From contig NZ_RJVB01000009.1 in the NCBI RefSeq assembly GCF_003751505.1, forward strand, positions 62,001 through 126,000: DNA of 64,000 bases, in the 5' to 3' direction. Below are positions 38,128 to 48,920 of the stretch, in pieces. The first letter of the stretch is position 1; each line of letters begins with the position of its first letter. Under the pieces are notes generated by a model. The model saw nothing but the letters and a program-made list of their open reading frames with translations, did not search any database and was not told where the DNA came from. The position numbers and the translations under genes were made by a program. Origin of the DNA: Erwinia sp. JUb26. Lineage in GTDB: Bacteria > Pseudomonadota > Gammaproteobacteria > Enterobacterales > Enterobacteriaceae.

Positions 38128-39785
38128 GGCTGCTGATGATAGAAGTAAAGGACCATGCGCTGCTGGCGATAAACCTGGTCCGGCGCGGGCAGTCCGGGGT
38201 CAGCGTCGCGTGCGGTATCGGTCAGTTTCAGCACCAGCGACACGTTACCGAGCCTGCGGTGTGCGGCCAGCCAGTCGGTAAACCGGTCACTCGCCACCAG
38301 CCGGTCGCGGCTGTCGGGGTAGCTCAGCCCCCAGGTCAGTTCACCCGACTGCTCGTACATATCGACGTCGCTGCGCTTCAGCTGCCACGCCACCGCCGAA
38401 GCCATGCCGCTGTTGTTCGACAGAATAAAACGGCTGTCCGCCAGCTGCTGTTGCGTCGCCTGAATAAATTCCTGCGGTTGTTTGGAATTCACCACTTTAT
38501 CCGGAATGACCAGCGCCACGGCCAGCGCAATCCCGAGCGGGCACAGCGCGGCGAGCGGCCAGTTTCTGCCGCGCGCGGTGAACGTAACGGCGCCCATCAG
38601 CGCCCAGAATAGAAATGCCATGCCGCCCAGCGCCACCTTAACGCCCTCGGAAAGCTGATAAACCGGACGGTGGGACAGGCCCCACGGCGAAAGCACCAGC
38701 CACACTGCCAGTGCGGCCAACGTGCCGAACGCCAGGTTCACCAGCGCGTTAGCCCGCAGCGCCCGGCCACCGGCTTTCGCCGACTGCACGGCGTAGTCGG
38801 CCAGCAGGATCGCCAGTGGTGCAAAGCACGGAAGGATATAGGTCGGCAGCTTACCTTTGGCAATGCTGAAAAAAAGCAGCGGCATCACGACCCAGCTCAG
38901 CAGATACATTCCGCCGCTCCTGTTACCTCGCTCCCGGCCCGCACGGAGCAGTGCCCCCGGCAGCAGCCCCAGCCAGGGCAGTGAACCGGCAATCAGCACC
39001 GGCAGGTAGTACCAGAACGGGGCTCTGTGCTGCGCATCTTTCTCGGCAAAGCGCTGAATATGCTCCACCCAGAAGAAGTACGACCAGAAATCCGGCTGCT
39101 GGCGGGCAATCGCGATCCCCCAGGGAAGCGAGATTAACACCGCCGCCATCACCGCCAGCGGTCCGTATATCAGCAGCTCGCGGAAGCGATGCTGCCAGAT
39201 GGCCCACGGCACAATCGCCACCACCGGCACCGCCAGGGCCAGAAAGCCCTTGGTCATAAATCCCATACCGCAGGCCAGCCCCAGCAGCAGCCAGGCCACC
39301 ATTTTCTGCCGCCGCGTCTCCGCCTGCACCGCCAGCCAGTAGCTGCACATCGCCGCCACCAGCCACAGGGTAATCATCGGGTCAAGAACCGCATAGGTGC
39401 CGATGCAATAAACCAGCAGGCTGGAGAGAAACACGATCGCCGCCAGCCACGCGGTGCGCCGCTGCCCGACAATCTGCAACGCCAGCCACCAGACGAGCAT
39501 GGCACTCAGGGTAATCGAGAAAACCGAACCGAAGCGCACGGAAAAGTTGTTGCCGCCGAACAACAGCTGGCTGAGGTTATTTATCCAGTAGCCCGCCACT
39601 GGTTTTTCAAAATAGCGCAGGCCGAGAAAATGCGGGGAAACCCAGTTACCGCTGGCCAGCATTTCACGGCTGATTTCAGCATAGCGAACCTCATCCGGCT
39701 GCCACAGGGCGCGGAATTCAAGCGGGATCAGATAGTACAGGGCATACATCAGGATCAGGGACAGGGTAATGCGCCAGCTCTTCAT
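38124..39785 (-). CDS. arnT: Lipid A L-Ara4N transferase ArnT
   Basis: GT83 integral-membrane glycosyltransferase of 553 residues that moves L-Ara4N from undecaprenyl phosphate to lipid A phosphates on the periplasmic side, lowering polymyxin binding. The N-terminal periplasmic loop has [17 protein letters not shown] with the conserved acidic residue, followed by [20 protein letters not shown] in part, and about twelve helices. It starts 6 bases after arnD. Confidence 0.94.
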   Translation of the reverse strand: MKSWRITLSLILMYALYYLIPLEFRALWQPDEVRYAEISREMLASGNWVSPHFLGLRYFEKPVAGYWINNLSQLLFGGNNFSVRFGSVFSITLSAMLVWWLALQIVGQRRTAWLAAIVFLSSLLVYCIGTYAVLDPMITLWLVAAMCSYWLAVQAETRRQKMVAWLLLGLACGMGFMTKGFLALAVPVVAIVPWAIWQHRFRELLIYGPLAVMAAVLISLPWGIAIARQQPDFWSYFFWVEHIQRFAEKDAQHRAPFWYYLPVLIAGSLPWLGLLPGALLRAGRERGNRSGGMYLLSWVVMPLLFFSIAKGKLPTYILPCFAPLAILLADYAVQSAKAGGRALRANALVNLAFGTLAALAVWLVLSPWGLSHRPVYQLSEGVKVALGGMAFLFWALMGAVTFTARGRNWPLAALCPLGIALAVALVIPDKVVNSKQPQEFIQATQQQLADSRFILSNNSGMASAVAWQLKRSDVDMYEQSGELTWGLSYPDSRDRLVASDRFTDWLAAHRRLGNVSLVLKLTDTARDADPGLPAPDQVYRQQRMVLYFYHQQP

Positions 39786-39791
39786 CCGGTC

Positions 39792-40688
39792 TCACTCAAT
39801 AAGTTGCTGGCATCCTAACCAGCCTTCGCGGCCGGGGAAGCTACCCCGGACAATGCTGCCCATCGGCAGCTGTGTGACATCATCGGGCAGCAGCTCACCG
39901 AGCGGACAGAAGCGAATGCCGCGCTCCCGCGCCTGAGTCAGAAGCACGTCAAACATCCCGCTTAGCGCGATACCTTCGACCTCGGCGTGAATGGTGTACA
40001 CCGGCACGCCATCCCGCTGCTCAACGATGCGGTCGAGAATAAAATCATTGAACGCCTGGCGGCTTACCGAGGTGCCCGCCACCTCATCCCAGGTCGGTAG
40101 TGTTACCGGGATCTGCACCGTGCCCGGCTTGCCGTCCGGCAGACGTGGCCGGAAAGGATGGGTGCCCCGGCAGTCGCTGTTCCAGGCAAAGCCGAAACGC
40201 TGCTTAGCCGCGACGACCCGCCCATCTGCCCGCCAGCCCGCCACGGCCGAACAGTTAACCGGCCTGCCGAGGATGTCCGCCAGCGCGCGGGCACCGCGTT
40301 CAATCTCCGCATGCAGCTTTTCCTTCGGCCAGACTCCCGCCCAGGTTTGCCAGGCAAAGTGGTCCCAGGCATGCAGCCCGATTTCATGCTGCTCTGCCGC
40401 CGAGCGGATCCGATCCGCAAGGCCCCGGCCAATATTACGTCCCGGCCACGCGGTGCCCGCCAGCAGAATATCCCAGCCGTAGAGCGACGCCGCGTTGGAG
40501 CGCAGCATCTTCCACAGAAAGCGTGGCTTCAGCAGCCGCCACAAGTGGCGGCCCATATTGTCCGGGCCGACGCTGAAGAAAAAGCTCGCCTGGGTTTGCT
40601 GCTGCTGCAAAATCTCCAGCAGACGCGGCACTCCGTCACGGGTCCCACGCCAGGTATCGACATCAATACGCAGACCAACGTTGATCAT
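39792..40688 (-). CDS. arnD: 4-deoxy-4-formamido-L-Ara undecaprenyl deformylase
   Basis: Polysaccharide-deacetylase-fold enzyme of 298 residues that removes the formyl group from the undecaprenyl-linked sugar, making transfer irreversible. The metal-site motifs appear as RIDVDTW near residue 7 and [13 protein letters not shown]. It overlaps arnA by 4 bases. Confidence 0.93.
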   Translation of the reverse strand: MINVGLRIDVDTWRGTRDGVPRLLEILQQQQTQASFFFSVGPDNMGRHLWRLLKPRFLWKMLRSNAASLYGWDILLAGTAWPGRNIGRGLADRIRSAAEQHEIGLHAWDHFAWQTWAGVWPKEKLHAEIERGARALADILGRPVNCSAVAGWRADGRVVAAKQRFGFAWNSDCRGTHPFRPRLPDGKPGTVQIPVTLPTWDEVAGTSVSRQAFNDFILDRIVEQRDGVPVYTIHAEVEGIALSGMFDVLLTQARERGIRFCPLGELLPDDVTQLPMGSIVRGSFPGREGWLGCQQLIE

Positions 40689-42670
40689 TCAGCAGACTCT
40701 CCGCCATCCACCGAATTGAGGAAGAAGTCCAGCGTGGCGTCGATGGTGCGGTTCATCTGCACCGCAGGCTGCCAGCCGAGCAGCCGTTTCGCATTGCGAA
40801 TCGACGGTTTGCGGTGCTCCACGTCCTGGTAGCCCTTACCGTAATAGCTGCTGCTTTCCACCTCGCGGAATCCGGCAAACGGCGGGAAGCGATGGCGCAG
40901 CGGATGGCGGTCAAAGCTTTCCAGCAGCTGCTCCGCCAGCTGTTTAATACTGGCTTCATTGTCCGGGTTACCGATGTTAATAATTTGCCCGTCGCAGTTC
41001 TGCTGCTTGTTTTCAATAATCAAAAACAGCGCTTCAATGCCGTCACGAATATCGGTAAAGCAGCGCTTCTGCCGCCCACCGTCGATCAGTTTAATCGGCG
41101 AACCTTCCACCAGATTGAGGATTAGCTGGGTGATCGCCCGCGAGCTGCCGATGCGTGCTGCATTAAGGTTATCCAGACGCGGCCCCATCCAGTTAAACGG
41201 CCGGAACAGGGTAAAACGCAGCCCTTCTTTTTCGCCGTAGGCCCAGATCACCCGATCGAGCAGCTGCTTGGAAACTGAATAAATCCAGCGCTGTTTGTTA
41301 ATCGGCCCAACCACCAGATTCGAGTGGTCCTCATCAAAGGTATCGTCGGTACACATGCCGTACACTTCGGAGGTGGACGGGAAGATGATACGCTTCTGGT
41401 ACTTCACGCAGTCGCGAATAATCTTCAGGTTTTCTTCAAAATCCAGCTCGAAAACGCGCAGCGGATTGCGGGTATATTCAATCGGCGTGGCAATGGCGAC
41501 CAGCGGCAGCACCACGTCGCACTTTTTAATATGGTACTCAATCCACTCCGAGTGAATACTGATATCCCCCTCGACGAAGTGGAAACGCGGATGACCCACA
41601 AAGCGGCTGATGGCGTCGGAGCCAATATCCAGCCCGTAAATTTCAAAATTATCATCCTGCAGCAGGCGTTCAGTCAGATGATTGCCGATAAAACCGTTCA
41701 CGCCGAGGATCAGCACGCGGGTCAGGCGCTTAATCGCCGACACCGGCTGATTGTGCAGGATCGCCCCGCTGACCAGCCCCAGCGTCTGCGCCAGCTGCCT
41801 GCCCTGCATATAGACGCCGCTGTCGCCCTGGCCGGTGACGATCTCCAGCGCGCCCTGGCCACAGGCCACCACCAGCGGGTTTACCGACAGCACGGTGCCC
41901 GGCTTCGCCGCCGGTAAATCGTACCGAGCTGTCGACTGCCAGACGATAAATCTGCCGGAACCCACAAAGCTAAACGCCCCCGGCCACGGATCGGTCACCG
42001 CGCGCACCAGATTGTGAATACGATGGGCTGGCTGAGACCAGTCAATACGGCCATCTTCAGGCGTACGCCGCCCGACGTAGCTCGCCTGGCTTTCATCCTG
42101 CTCACGCTCGGTAAAATCACCGCGAAGAATACCGGGCAGGCTGGAATCCAGCAGTTCGACGCTCGCCCTGCACTGTTTGCGGTGCAGGGTCAGCGCATTA
42201 TCCTGCGGGTCGATCGCCACCCGCTGCTGGGCGACAATCGCCCCGGCATCGGCGCGTTTGACCATGCGGTGCAGCGTCACACCGGTTTCTTCTTCGCCGT
42301 TGACCAGCACCCAGTTCAGCGGCGCGCGGCCACGATAGCGGGGCAGCAGCGAGGCATGCAGATTAAAAGCCCCTTCGCTGGCGCTGTTGAGGATCGCGTC
42401 ACTGAGCATCTGCCGGTAGTGGAACGAGAAAATCACCTGCGGCGCCATCGCTTTAATACGCTCAACCCACAGCGGATGATTCACATCCTCCGGCGCATAG
42501 ACCGGCACGCCCAGCTCCGCCGCCGTGCGGGCAACCGAGGCGTAAAACTGATTTTCAGCGGCATTATCCGCATGGGTGAAAATGGCCTCGATCTCAAACC
42601 CCGCCTTATGCAGCGCACGAATACCCGCGCACCCAATATCATGGTAGGCAAAAACCACTGCTTTCATCAT
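40685..42670 (-). CDS. arnA: Bifunctional UDP-L-Ara4N formyltransferase/UDP-GlcA oxidase
   Basis: Two-domain cytoplasmic enzyme of 661 residues. The N-terminal formyltransferase domain (about 1-305) has [20 protein letters not shown] with the catalytic His and a downstream Asp in RADAGAIV. The C-terminal decarboxylating dehydrogenase (about 315-660) has [15 protein letters not shown] for NAD and YSVSKQ. It makes UDP-4-keto-pentose from UDP-glucuronate and later formylates UDP-L-Ara4N. It overlaps arnC by 4 bases. Confidence 0.95.
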   Translation of the reverse strand: MMKAVVFAYHDIGCAGIRALHKAGFEIEAIFTHADNAAENQFYASVARTAAELGVPVYAPEDVNHPLWVERIKAMAPQVIFSFHYRQMLSDAILNSASEGAFNLHASLLPRYRGRAPLNWVLVNGEEETGVTLHRMVKRADAGAIVAQQRVAIDPQDNALTLHRKQCRASVELLDSSLPGILRGDFTEREQDESQASYVGRRTPEDGRIDWSQPAHRIHNLVRAVTDPWPGAFSFVGSGRFIVWQSTARYDLPAAKPGTVLSVNPLVVACGQGALEIVTGQGDSGVYMQGRQLAQTLGLVSGAILHNQPVSAIKRLTRVLILGVNGFIGNHLTERLLQDDNFEIYGLDIGSDAISRFVGHPRFHFVEGDISIHSEWIEYHIKKCDVVLPLVAIATPIEYTRNPLRVFELDFEENLKIIRDCVKYQKRIIFPSTSEVYGMCTDDTFDEDHSNLVVGPINKQRWIYSVSKQLLDRVIWAYGEKEGLRFTLFRPFNWMGPRLDNLNAARIGSSRAITQLILNLVEGSPIKLIDGGRQKRCFTDIRDGIEALFLIIENKQQNCDGQIINIGNPDNEASIKQLAEQLLESFDRHPLRHRFPPFAGFREVESSSYYGKGYQDVEHRKPSIRNAKRLLGWQPAVQMNRTIDATLDFFLNSVDGGESAE

Positions 42671-43641
42671 TGTTTATCCTGTGTCGAGTCGGCGTTGTGA
42701 CTGACAACGCGCTGAATAAAATAGCGAGGGCGGGCACGGACATCGTTATAGATGCGTCCGATGTACTCACCCAGCAGGCCCATACCGACGAACTGCGCGC
42801 CGACAAAAATAAACAGCACGGCAAACAGCATAAACACCCCTTCCGCCGACCACTGCGGACCAAGAAACAACCGCATCACCACCAGCAGCACGGCAATGGC
42901 AAAGCCCGACAGCGCGATGACGCTGCCGAACACGCTCAACAGGCGCAGCGGCGTGGTGGTCAGGCAGGTAATCAGGTCGTACATCAGGTTAATCAGCCGC
43001 ATAAAGCTGTATTTTGAATCGCCGAATTCCCGCTCGGCGTGCATAACCGGAATTTCCGTCGCCCGGCGGGCAAAGGTGTTGGCAAGGATCGGGATAAAGG
43101 TACTGCGTTCGTGGCAGTGCAGCATCGCATCGATAATATGGCGACGGTAGGCGCGCAGCATGCAGCCGTAGTCACCCATCGCTTTACCGGTGGTACGCTG
43201 GATCAGGCGGTTAATCATCTGCGAAGCAAATTTGCGGAACCAGCTGTCCTGACGGTTCTGACGCACGGTGCCGACTACGTCATAGCCCTCCATCGCCACT
43301 GCCACCAGCCGGGGAATTTCCTCCGGCGGGTTCTGTAAATCCGCGTCGAGAGTGATAATCAAATCACCGGACACGTGGCTGAATCCGGCCATAATCGCCG
43401 AGTGCTGGCCGTAGTTACGGTTCAGCAGCACCGCAACGACTTTACTGCCCGGCAGCTCGGCGGCAGCGGTCAGCATCTCCGCCGAGCTGTCGCTGCTGCC
43501 GTCATCCACCAGCAGGATTTCATAATCCACCGTCAGCGTGTCGCAGGCGGCCTGCGTCCGGCGGATTAACTCGTTCAGGCTTTCCTGTTCGTTATAAACC
43601 GGGATCACCACCGAGACCTTTTTAATAGCCTGGTCTGTCAT
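42667..43641 (-). CDS. arnC: Undecaprenyl-phosphate L-Ara4FN transferase ArnC
   Basis: GT2 glycosyltransferase of 324 residues that attaches the formylated aminosugar to undecaprenyl phosphate. [13 protein letters not shown] begins the nucleotide domain, DDGSSDSS and [13 protein letters not shown] carry the metal-binding aspartates, and two C-terminal helices (about 235-300) anchor it. I start at ATG 43641, one base after the arnB stop; the open frame extends 18 codons into arnB. Confidence 0.94.
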   Translation of the reverse strand: MTDQAIKKVSVVIPVYNEQESLNELIRRTQAACDTLTVDYEILLVDDGSSDSSAEMLTAAAELPGSKVVAVLLNRNYGQHSAIMAGFSHVSGDLIITLDADLQNPPEEIPRLVAVAMEGYDVVGTVRQNRQDSWFRKFASQMINRLIQRTTGKAMGDYGCMLRAYRRHIIDAMLHCHERSTFIPILANTFARRATEIPVMHAEREFGDSKYSFMRLINLMYDLITCLTTTPLRLLSVFGSVIALSGFAIAVLLVVMRLFLGPQWSAEGVFMLFAVLFIFVGAQFVGMGLLGEYIGRIYNDVRARPRYFIQRVVSHNADSTQDKQ

Positions 43642-43642
43642 C

Positions 43643-44782
43643 TTATTTACCTGCAATCTGGCGCAGTGTGGCGATAACGCGATTGGTATCGTCATCGGTC
43701 ATCGTCGGGAACAGCGGGATGGAACAAATGCGCGCCGAATTCCACTCCGTATTGGGGAGCGTTAACTCAGGAAAGCGTTCGCGGTAGTATTTCTGCGTGT
43801 GGGCCGCGCGGAAATGCAGCCCGCTGCCGATGCCCTGATCCTTGAGCCGCTGCATCAGCTCATCACGGCTGAGGCCACAGGTTTGCGGATCGATGCGCAG
43901 AATAAAGAGATGCCAGGCATGATGATGCGGCCAGTCGGGCTGCCTGAGCGGCAGGAACGGCGTATCGGCAAGCTCGGTCAGATAGCGGCGCGCAATCTGC
44001 TCGCGGCGCGCGTTGTGCTGCGTCAGCTTTTTCAGCTGCACCAGCGCGATAGCCGCATTGAGGTCGGCCAGATTGTATTTGTATCCCGGCGTAATCACTT
44101 CCGCCTGCGGCGCGCGGCCGTGAGTCTGCCGATCGTAGGCATCCACGCCCAACCCGTGAAACTTCAGGCTGTGCACGCGGTCGGCCAGCGCCGCATCGTC
44201 GGTCACCACCATTCCGCCTTCGGCGCAGGTCATGTTTTTAATGGCGTGGAAGGAGAAGATGGCCGTCCCCGATGCCCCGACGTGGCGGCCACGATAAAAG
44301 GTGCCGGCGGCATGCGCGGCATCGTCGATCACCGTAATACCGTAGCGTTTACCCAGCGCGTAAATCGCGTCGATATCTGCCGGAACTCCGGCGTAATGCA
44401 CCGGAATAATCGCTTTGCTTCGCGGGGTGATCGCCGCTTCGATCAGATCGGGCGTGACCATCAGCGTATCGCGATCGACATCGATCATCACCGGTGTGGC
44501 GCCCAGCAGCGCGATCATATTCAGCGTGGAAACCCAGGTCATCGACGGGGTAATCACTTCATCACCCGCCTGAATGCCCAGCGCCATTAACGTGACGTGC
44601 ATCCCAGCGGTCGCCGAGCTGACGGCAATCGCGTGACTGTTACCGGTTAGCTGACAGAACTCCTGCTCAAGCTGCTGATTTTTAGGGCCGGTAGTGATCC
44701 AACCTGAACGCAAAACCTCTGCCAACGCGTCAAGTTCTTCGCTGCCCATTGCAGGGCGGGAAAAAGGTAAAAACTCCAACAT
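43643..44782 (-). CDS. arnB: UDP-Ara4O aminotransferase ArnB
   Basis: PLP-dependent DegT/DnrJ/EryC1-family aminotransferase of 379 residues that converts the 4-keto sugar to UDP-L-Ara4N. The PLP lysine is in [15 protein letters not shown] and the start [13 protein letters not shown] is typical. First gene of arnBCADTEF. The operon has a long leader with a PmrA-type promoter. Confidence 0.95.
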   Translation of the reverse strand: MLEFLPFSRPAMGSEELDALAEVLRSGWITTGPKNQQLEQEFCQLTGNSHAIAVSSATAGMHVTLMALGIQAGDEVITPSMTWVSTLNMIALLGATPVMIDVDRDTLMVTPDLIEAAITPRSKAIIPVHYAGVPADIDAIYALGKRYGITVIDDAAHAAGTFYRGRHVGASGTAIFSFHAIKNMTCAEGGMVVTDDAALADRVHSLKFHGLGVDAYDRQTHGRAPQAEVITPGYKYNLADLNAAIALVQLKKLTQHNARREQIARRYLTELADTPFLPLRQPDWPHHHAWHLFILRIDPQTCGLSRDELMQRLKDQGIGSGLHFRAAHTQKYYRERFPELTLPNTEWNSARICSIPLFPTMTDDDTNRVIATLRQIAGK

Positions 44783-45185
44783 TGATTAATCTCACTAAAC
44801 AGTTAGCACCAATAAACTGGCAGAAATTAACCGTGGGGCGTGCAAAACCGCACCTCGGAGAAAGTGGACAATAGTTGGGATGACCCAGGTGAAAACGCCA
44901 AAGTCAAAAAAACACACGTTAGCCATGAAAACAGACCGAGACGATAACTGACTAACAACAGGTGAGTTATCTTATCCTCGCGACTATACACAGAGCATAA
45001 ATGAATTTTCTTAGGGGAAGATTAAGAACGAGAGTCAGGCGCGGAATTAAATCAGGTTGGTTGTCGTGCCGTTTATCTAATGCGGAAAGAGCAAAAATAA
45101 ACCGACCAGGATAAAACTGAACTATAAAATAAACTTCATATTTTTGTCACAAAACTTTCGAGAGTGTTGCAGTTAAGACAAAAGC
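44783..45185. other. arn leader and upstream gap
   Basis: About 400 bases between arnB and the terminator of the ABC operon. Apart from the PmrA-type promoter it holds no gene; the leader on the minus strand (44976 down to 44783) contains no clear ORF or riboswitch fold that I could recognise. Confidence 0.55.
44983..45026 (-). promoter_or_regulatory. arn operon promoter with PmrA/BasR-type box
   Basis: Minus strand CTTAATCTTCCCCTAAG (45010-45026) matches the CTTAAT-N5-CTTAAT PmrA half-site arrangement with few changes. After 21 bases comes TATAGT (44983-44988) as -10, so the box overlaps the -35 position as at known PmrA promoters. The transcript would start near 44976, about 195 bases before arnB. 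Confidence 0.65.
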
Positions 45186-45221
45186 AAAAACAGGGCCATC
45201 CGTTCAGGAACGGTGGCCCTG
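45186..45221 (-). terminator. Terminator of the pentitol ABC operon
   Basis: On the minus strand a GC-rich stem (AGGGCCACCGTT pairing with ACGGATGGCCCT, a few mismatches) is followed by TTTTT. It begins a few bases after the substrate-binding protein stop. Confidence 0.85.
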
Positions 45222-45228
45222 CATCTGA

Positions 45229-46227
45229 TTACTTACGTGCGTCCAGTAGCTGGGTGGCGTTTTCCGTGGTCACTTCGGTCCACGGCACGGAGTAGCGTTT
45301 TGATTTGCCATCATCCCACGCCATTTTGCCTTCGTACTGCTTCCAGATGGTCGACTGCGGCTGATAGCTGTCGCCCTTCACTGCCCGCAGCGCCACGTCG
45401 ATTGAGCCCTGCATCTGCGCATGAGCATCCTGCAGAATGGAGACCATTTCACCCGCCTGCACCGCGCGGATCGCGTCGGAAACGCCGTCCACGCCGGCAA
45501 TGGCGAAGTCTTTCACATTGAGGTTGGCACCCTTGATGGCTTCAATCGCGCCCAGCGCCATTTCGTCATTCTGTGCGATCACGCCGTTAATCTGACCACG
45601 GTGTTTCTGCAGCCAGTTTTCCATCAGCGGCAGCGCCTCGGCGCGTGACCAGTTGGCGGTTTTACGCTCCAGCACCTTCACGTTACCGGCACCGCATTCG
45701 GCGATGGCTTTATCGTTGCCCTGGCCGCGCTGGATCTCACCGCTGCCGCCCTTCGGCCCTTCAATAATCACCACGTTGCCTTTACAGTTCATTTTCTTCA
45801 GTACCGCTTTGGCTTCCAGGTAGCCACCCAGTACGTCATCGGACACCACTTCAGAGGTCATTTTGTCGGTATTCAGGCGGGCGTTGGTCACCACCACCGG
45901 AATTTTCGCCTCGTTCGCCATGGTCACTACGTCGATATTCGCTTCGTAGTCCATTGGGTTAATAATAATCGCATCGACGTGGGTCTGAATGGCGGTTTCC
46001 GCCTGGTTGTTCTGCACCAGCGGATCGTAACGGCCATCGTAAACGGTTAACTGCACATCGCCGCTTTTCACCGCCGGATGTTCTTTACCGGCTTTTTCCA
46101 TCAGCTGGACAAATTCCGCTTTCATACCGTACATCAGCACGGCAATTTTAACCGGTGCGGCGTGAGCGGCCATGCTGCCCATTAACAGGCCGGAGGTCAG
46201 CAGGGCTATTTTGGTCATCTTGTGCAT
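45229..46227 (-). CDS. Sugar ABC transporter periplasmic binding protein
   Basis: Type I periplasmic binding protein (RbsB/peripla_BP_4 group), 332 residues. The signal peptide ends MAAHA-APVK. IAGVDGVSDAIRAVQAGEM and GVIAQNDEMALGAIEAI are typical hinge and ligand regions. ATG 46227 follows AGGAGT. It is the last gene of the operon with an Rbs-type permease and ATPase, xylulokinase and an MDR dehydrogenase, so a pentitol or pentose is the likely ligand. Confidence 0.85.
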   Translation of the reverse strand: MHKMTKIALLTSGLLMGSMAAHAAPVKIAVLMYGMKAEFVQLMEKAGKEHPAVKSGDVQLTVYDGRYDPLVQNNQAETAIQTHVDAIIINPMDYEANIDVVTMANEAKIPVVVTNARLNTDKMTSEVVSDDVLGGYLEAKAVLKKMNCKGNVVIIEGPKGGSGEIQRGQGNDKAIAECGAGNVKVLERKTANWSRAEALPLMENWLQKHRGQINGVIAQNDEMALGAIEAIKGANLNVKDFAIAGVDGVSDAIRAVQAGEMVSILQDAHAQMQGSIDVALRAVKGDSYQPQSTIWKQYEGKMAWDDGKSKRYSVPWTEVTTENATQLLDARK

Positions 46228-46296
46228 TTTAACTCCTGGTTTTTGTAGGATACTCACCTGTTAAACAGGCTGTTTATTTATTCCGTGAACGTCGTA

Positions 46297-47337
46297 TTAA
46301 TCGCGCTGTTGTTTACGCGACGGGTCGAGCAGTACCGCAACCACAATTAATGCGCCTTTAATAATCTGCTGGTAATAAGACTGCACGCCGAGCAGATCGA
46401 GGCCGTTATTCATTACGCCGATAATTAAAATACCGAAAAGCGTACCGATCAGCGTTCCCACGCCACCGGCCATACTGGTGCCGCCAATCACCACCGCCGC
46501 GATGGCATCCAGCTCGTAGGCCGCTCCGGCGTTAGTTTGTGCCGAGCCGGTACGGGCGGTGAGGATCAGACCGGCAATCCCGGCCAGCGCACCGCACAGG
46601 GTGTAAACCAGCACCTTAATTTTCACCACGCTGATGCCCGACGTACGCGCGCTTTTCTGGTTGCCGCCCACCGCGTAAACGTAGCGGCCAAACAGGGTTT
46701 TATTCAGCAGGATCCAGGCCAGGGCAAACAGCACCACGAACAGGATCACCGGCACCGGAATGCCCAGCACGTAGCCGTTACCTAACCAGCGGAAATCAGA
46801 GTTAAGCTGGGAAACCGGGTTGCCGTCGGTGGTCAGCAGCGCCAGACCGCGCGCCGCAGACAGCATGCCCATGGTGACGATAAACGGCTGCAGGCGGTAG
46901 CGTGCCAGGATGGTGCCGTTCAGCAGGCCGCAGACGATGCCGATGCCCAGCGCAATAATCAGCGGCATCAGCACCGCATGCGCGGTATCGCCAATCGCCA
47001 GCCCGGTGTTGGTGGTGGCAAAGCGCGCGGCCACAATGCCGCTCAGCGCCAGCACCGATCCCACCGACAGATCCACCCCGGCGGTAATAATCACGAAGGT
47101 CATGCCGATCGCCAGAATGCCGTTTATCGAAATCTGGCGCAGCACGATCAGCATATTTTCGTTACTGAGGAAGTAGTTACTGCTCCAGGCTCCTTTAGCA
47201 ACCTGAACTTCACCAATGGCCGTCACGACCAGGCACAGCACAAAGAACGCGATAATAATGCCGTATTTATGCAGGTGACGCTTATTTCGGGCGAATAAAG
47301 ACAACCCAGGTGTCAGTGAATGAGTCGAGTTCATCAT
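46297..47337 (-). CDS. Sugar ABC transporter permease (RbsC-like)
   Basis: Inner-membrane permease of 346 residues with 8-10 helices. The motif AGVDLSVGSVLALSGIVAA and the C-terminal VIGGTSMAGGVGTLIGTLFG match the RbsC/XylH family. Two ATG codons are adjacent at the start; the ribosome site is weak. It forms the pore of the importer, paired with the double ATPase upstream in the operon. Confidence 0.88.
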   Translation of the reverse strand: MMNSTHSLTPGLSLFARNKRHLHKYGIIIAFFVLCLVVTAIGEVQVAKGAWSSNYFLSNENMLIVLRQISINGILAIGMTFVIITAGVDLSVGSVLALSGIVAARFATTNTGLAIGDTAHAVLMPLIIALGIGIVCGLLNGTILARYRLQPFIVTMGMLSAARGLALLTTDGNPVSQLNSDFRWLGNGYVLGIPVPVILFVVLFALAWILLNKTLFGRYVYAVGGNQKSARTSGISVVKIKVLVYTLCGALAGIAGLILTARTGSAQTNAGAAYELDAIAAVVIGGTSMAGGVGTLIGTLFGILIIGVMNNGLDLLGVQSYYQQIIKGALIVVAVLLDPSRKQQRD

Positions 47338-47417
47338 TTTTTCTCTTATAAGCCGGTCAGAATTCAGCGTACCGGAATATTATTCCCGCTGATTTCTGTC
47401 AGATAGTTAAAGCGGAT

Positions 47418-48920
47418 TTACACCGCCAGCTTCATTAATTCCGCCTGGGTGACGTTGTCAGCCGATAATTCCCCGGCCAGTGCCCCATCTTTAAATACCA
47501 GGATGCGATCGCTCATGCCGATAATTTCCGACAGTTCGGATGACACCATAATAATGCCGCGATCCTTCAGGGCGAATTCGGACATAAAGCGGTAGATCTC
47601 TTTCTTGGCCCCGACATCAATCCCGCGCGTCGGCTCATCCAGCAGCATCACCTGCGGATCGACCAGCGCCCAGCGCCCCAGCACCACTTTTTGCTGATTG
47701 CCGCCGCTGAGGTTGCCCACCAGCTGATCTCCGTCCGGCGTTTTCACGTTAAAGCGCTGGATCATCTCTCGCGTTCGCTGCTGCTCGCGGCGGTCGCTGA
47801 TAAATCCGCCCCGGCTGATATCCTGGAATGAGGCAATATTGATGTTTTCATTCACCGAACGGCACAGCACTAATCCGGTTTCTTTGCGATCTTCCGTGAC
47901 ATAGGCAATCCCGCTGGCAATCGACTCCTTCGGTGAATGGCGCGCCAGCGTCTTCCCGCCCAGCTGCACGGTGCCGCTGTCGGCGTGGCGAATACCAAAA
48001 ATCAGGTCGAGAAACTCGCTGCGCCCCGATCCGACCAGGCCATAAATACCGAGGATTTCACCGCGCCTTAGCGTCAGGCTGATATCCCGCACCTTCCTTC
48101 CCCAGCTCAGGTTGTTCACCTGCATCATCACTTCATCGCCGGGGCGATTGAACTTGGCGAATTCGTTTTCAAACTCACCGCCGATAATGTGTTCAATCAG
48201 CTGCTCGCGAGTGATATCGCTCAGAAACCCCTCATGGATATAGCTGCCGTCGCGGAAGATGGTGTAGCTGTCGGCAATCTGGAAGATCTCCGCCAGACGG
48301 TGCGAGACGTAGATAATCCCCTTGCCCTTCTGCGCCAGCCGGGTGATCACCTGGAAAATCTTCTGCACGTCCTCCTCGCCAATCGCCGAGGTCGGCTCAT
48401 CCATGATGATGATGTCGGCATTGGCGTGCGACAGCGCCTTGGCGATCTCCACCAGCTGCTGCTCCGCCACGCTGAGATTGCGCATCTTCTCGGTTGGCGA
48501 CAGGGTGAAATGCAGATCCGCCAGCAGATCGGCGGTCTGCTGATTCATCCGGCGGAAGTCCACAAAGCCAAAGCGGCGCGGCTCGCGTCCCAGCCAGATA
48601 TTTTCGGCCACGGTCAGATCGGCGATGGTGCTTAATTCCTGCTGCACAATGGCGATGCCTGCCGCCAGCGCCTCTTTCGGATGGGAAAACTCGCAGCGCT
48701 TGCCGTTAATAAAAATGTCACCGCTGTCGGGCTGAACAAACCCCATCAGAATGCTGAGGAAGGTCGATTTCCCCGCGCCATTCCCGCCGCACAGGGCGTG
48801 AATAGAACCACGCCGCAGGCAGAATTCGGCGTTCTTCAGCGCCACTACCGGGCCGAAGCTCTTTTTCACGCCGCTGACCTCCAGCAGATAAGCGGACTGC
48901 TCTCCGGCTGACTGACTCAT
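47418..48920 (-). CDS. Sugar ABC transporter ATPase (RbsA-like)
   Basis: Double-domain sugar ABC ATPase of 500 residues. Domain 1 has Walker A GGNGAGKST and Walker B IIIMDEPTSAIG; domain 2 has the degenerate Walker A LVGSGRSEF and signature LSGGNQQKVVLGRW, the asymmetric pattern of RbsA/XylG. ATG 48920 overlaps the xylulokinase stop (ATGA); the 61 in-frame codons upstream lie inside the kinase gene and are not used. Confidence 0.88.
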   Translation of the reverse strand: MSQSAGEQSAYLLEVSGVKKSFGPVVALKNAEFCLRRGSIHALCGGNGAGKSTFLSILMGFVQPDSGDIFINGKRCEFSHPKEALAAGIAIVQQELSTIADLTVAENIWLGREPRRFGFVDFRRMNQQTADLLADLHFTLSPTEKMRNLSVAEQQLVEIAKALSHANADIIIMDEPTSAIGEEDVQKIFQVITRLAQKGKGIIYVSHRLAEIFQIADSYTIFRDGSYIHEGFLSDITREQLIEHIIGGEFENEFAKFNRPGDEVMMQVNNLSWGRKVRDISLTLRRGEILGIYGLVGSGRSEFLDLIFGIRHADSGTVQLGGKTLARHSPKESIASGIAYVTEDRKETGLVLCRSVNENINIASFQDISRGGFISDRREQQRTREMIQRFNVKTPDGDQLVGNLSGGNQQKVVLGRWALVDPQVMLLDEPTRGIDVGAKKEIYRFMSEFALKDRGIIMVSSELSEIIGMSDRILVFKDGALAGELSADNVTQAELMKLAV

